5,897 bases of DNA from DATKEU01 sp036493295 (lineage in GTDB: Bacteria; Myxococcota_A; Polyangia; Fen-1088): assembly GCA_036493295.1 (NCBI GenBank), contig DASXQB010000076.1:1-5897 (forward strand), given 5' to 3'. This document shows positions 4,797 through 5,897 of the stretch, piece after piece; positions within the stretch are counted from its first letter, which is position 1; each line of letters opens with the position of its first letter. The notes under the pieces are model-generated. The model made no database searches. It saw nothing but the letters and a program-made list of their open reading frames with translations, and was not told where the DNA came from. Made by a program: the position numbers and the translations under genes.

Positions 4797-5897
4797 ATGG
4801 TCTGCACGAAAACGCCGCGGTGGCTGCCGCGATGGGTGCCTCCGCTGGCATTGGTCGTGATGGTGGTCGGTTGCAAGGCTCGTTACCAGCCGTTGGTCAC
4901 AGTCAGCGGCGCCATTACCGCTACGGCGGATGATCTCCGCACCGGTTTTTATCCAAATCAACCAAAACTCGCGCCGGCCATTGTTGGTGGAGCGACATTT
5001 GGCAGACTGTGGAAGACGAATTTGCCACTGTCGACCGGCGAGCAGGTGTTTGCGCAACCATTGTTTACCGGCGGGGCGGTCTTTGTTGCGACGTTGGCAA
5101 ACAACATCTACTCGCTGGACGGGGACACCGGCGCTGTGCGCGCTTCGCGCGCCCTGGGAACGCCCTGGCGGACCAGCGATATCGGTTGCGGTGACGTCAC
5201 ACCGACCGTGGGGATCGCCGGTACCCCGGTGATCGACGACGCCGCCAACGTGGCCTACTTTCTCTCGAAGACCTATCTCGGCGATGCGCCGGTCAGCGAC
5301 ACCACCAATTCGGCCTGGTTTCTTCACGCCGTGGATGTTTTGACGCTGGCCGAACAGACGAATTTTCCGGTGCGAATCCAGGGCGTCGCCGACAACGATC
5401 AGGCGGTGCGCTTTGATCCATTTTATCAAATGCAACGAACCGGGTTGTTGTTGATGAACGGCGTGGTTTATGCCGGTTTTGGCAGTCACTGCGACTACGG
5501 CCAATACGAAGGGTGGGTGATCGGCGTCGGCACCGACGGGGTGATCAAATCGTTGTTCGCCACCGAAACCGGACCGGGCGCGGGTCGCGGGGCCGGCATC
5601 TGGCAGGCGGGCGGTGGGCTGGTGTCCGACGGGCCAGGACGGATTTTCTTCACCACCGGAAATCACATCGGCGCGCCCAACATGACACCGGCCGCCCAAC
5701 CGACGGCGGTCCTGGGGCAAAGCGTGGTGCGGTTGGACGTACGCAACGACGCGACACTGGTAGCCAGCGACTACTTTTCTCCGGCTGATCGGCAGATGCT
5801 TGATGCGGCGGACGTCGATCTCGGATCGGGCGCCCCGGTCGCGTTGCCGGCGGTACCGTTCAGCACGACCGCGGCGCCGAACTTGATGATCGCCGGC
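4797..5897 (+). CDS. Lipoprotein with PQQ-type beta-propeller repeats, 3'-truncated by window edge
   Basis: A predicted surface-bound or periplasmic lipoprotein carrying a beta-propeller of the PQQ/BamB-like repeat class; 367 residues are visible and the frame is open to the last base. I translated it by hand. The signal peptide has Lys/Arg at 5, 8 and 12, a hydrophobic core at 14-25 and the lipobox VVGC with Cys26. Lys27 at position +2 gives no Asp-type inner-membrane retention signal, so outer-membrane sorting is likely. After a short linker come propeller-like segments: GGAVFVATLANNIYSLDGDTG at 92-112 (a canonical blade ending), CGDVTPTVGIAGTPVID at 131-147, and later a GSHCDYGQYEGWVIG stretch and WQAGGGLVSDGPGRIFFTTGN. 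Known relatives include secreted PQQ-repeat proteins without proven enzyme activity; cofactor residues cannot be judged here. The ATG at 4797 follows an in-frame TGA at 4779 and gives the full signal peptide. The Shine-Dalgarno is weak at best (AAGAA, 4786-4790). Function is unknown. Confidence 0.85.
   Translation, partial: MVCTKTPRWLPRWVPPLALVVMVVGCKARYQPLVTVSGAITATADDLRTGFYPNQPKLAPAIVGGATFGRLWKTNLPLSTGEQVFAQPLFTGGAVFVATLANNIYSLDGDTGAVRASRALGTPWRTSDIGCGDVTPTVGIAGTPVIDDAANVAYFLSKTYLGDAPVSDTTNSAWFLHAVDVLTLAEQTNFPVRIQGVADNDQAVRFDPFYQMQRTGLLLMNGVVYAGFGSHCDYGQYEGWVIGVGTDGVIKSLFATETGPGAGRGAGIWQAGGGLVSDGPGRIFFTTGNHIGAPNMTPAAQPTAVLGQSVVRLDVRNDATLVASDYFSPADRQMLDAADVDLGSGAPVALPAVPFSTTAAPNLMIAG

Noticed and set aside
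4701..5720. Minus-strand frame of 339 codons antisense to the lipoprotein gene
   Set aside because: The plus-strand protein has a lipoprotein signal and propeller repeats; the antisense translation is His/Arg-rich with no recognisable domain.

Overview
The window comes from a GC-rich, Gram-negative (diderm) bacterium. The basis is a MOP-type lipid-linked sugar flippase, a lipobox lipoprotein and dense GC-rich coding with 4-base gene overlaps. The style would suit Myxococcota or a related soil proteobacterial-type lineage, but that is inference and nothing in the window fixes the taxon.

Layout. About 77% of the window (1-4537) is one compact minus-strand operon of surface- or exopolysaccharide genes, read from right to left. 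The order is a GT4-type glycosyltransferase (4537-3233), a two-domain protein joining a GT2 glycosyltransferase to a serine-acetyltransferase-like left-handed beta-helix domain (3236-1710), a free-standing acetyltransferase of the same subfamily (1713-1066), and an oligosaccharide flippase that runs off the left edge (1069-1). All three junctions are 4-base start/stop overlaps (ATGA, ATGA, GTGA), so the four genes are very likely co-transcribed and translationally coupled. A 259-base intergenic region (4538-4796) with several short palindromes separates the operon from a divergent plus-strand gene. That gene encodes a lipoprotein with PQQ-type beta-propeller repeats and runs off the right edge.

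How the genes may work together. The two glycosyltransferases would add sugars to a lipid-linked repeat unit on the cytoplasmic side. The two acetyltransferase-like domains would decorate that unit, or one of them may have a structural role. The flippase would move it across the inner membrane. The priming transferase, polymerase and export genes are not in the window and probably lie beyond the left edge. The divergent propeller lipoprotein may be unrelated or may share regulation through the common intergenic region.

The most notable feature is the GT2-acetyltransferase fusion directly followed by a free-standing paralogue of its C-terminal domain. The two domains align without gaps over 96 residues at roughly 40% identity by eye. 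They differ at a position corresponding to a catalytic Asp of CysE, and both lack the Arg-His pair CysE uses to hold serine. I found no RNA genes, CRISPR arrays, insertion sequences or terminators.
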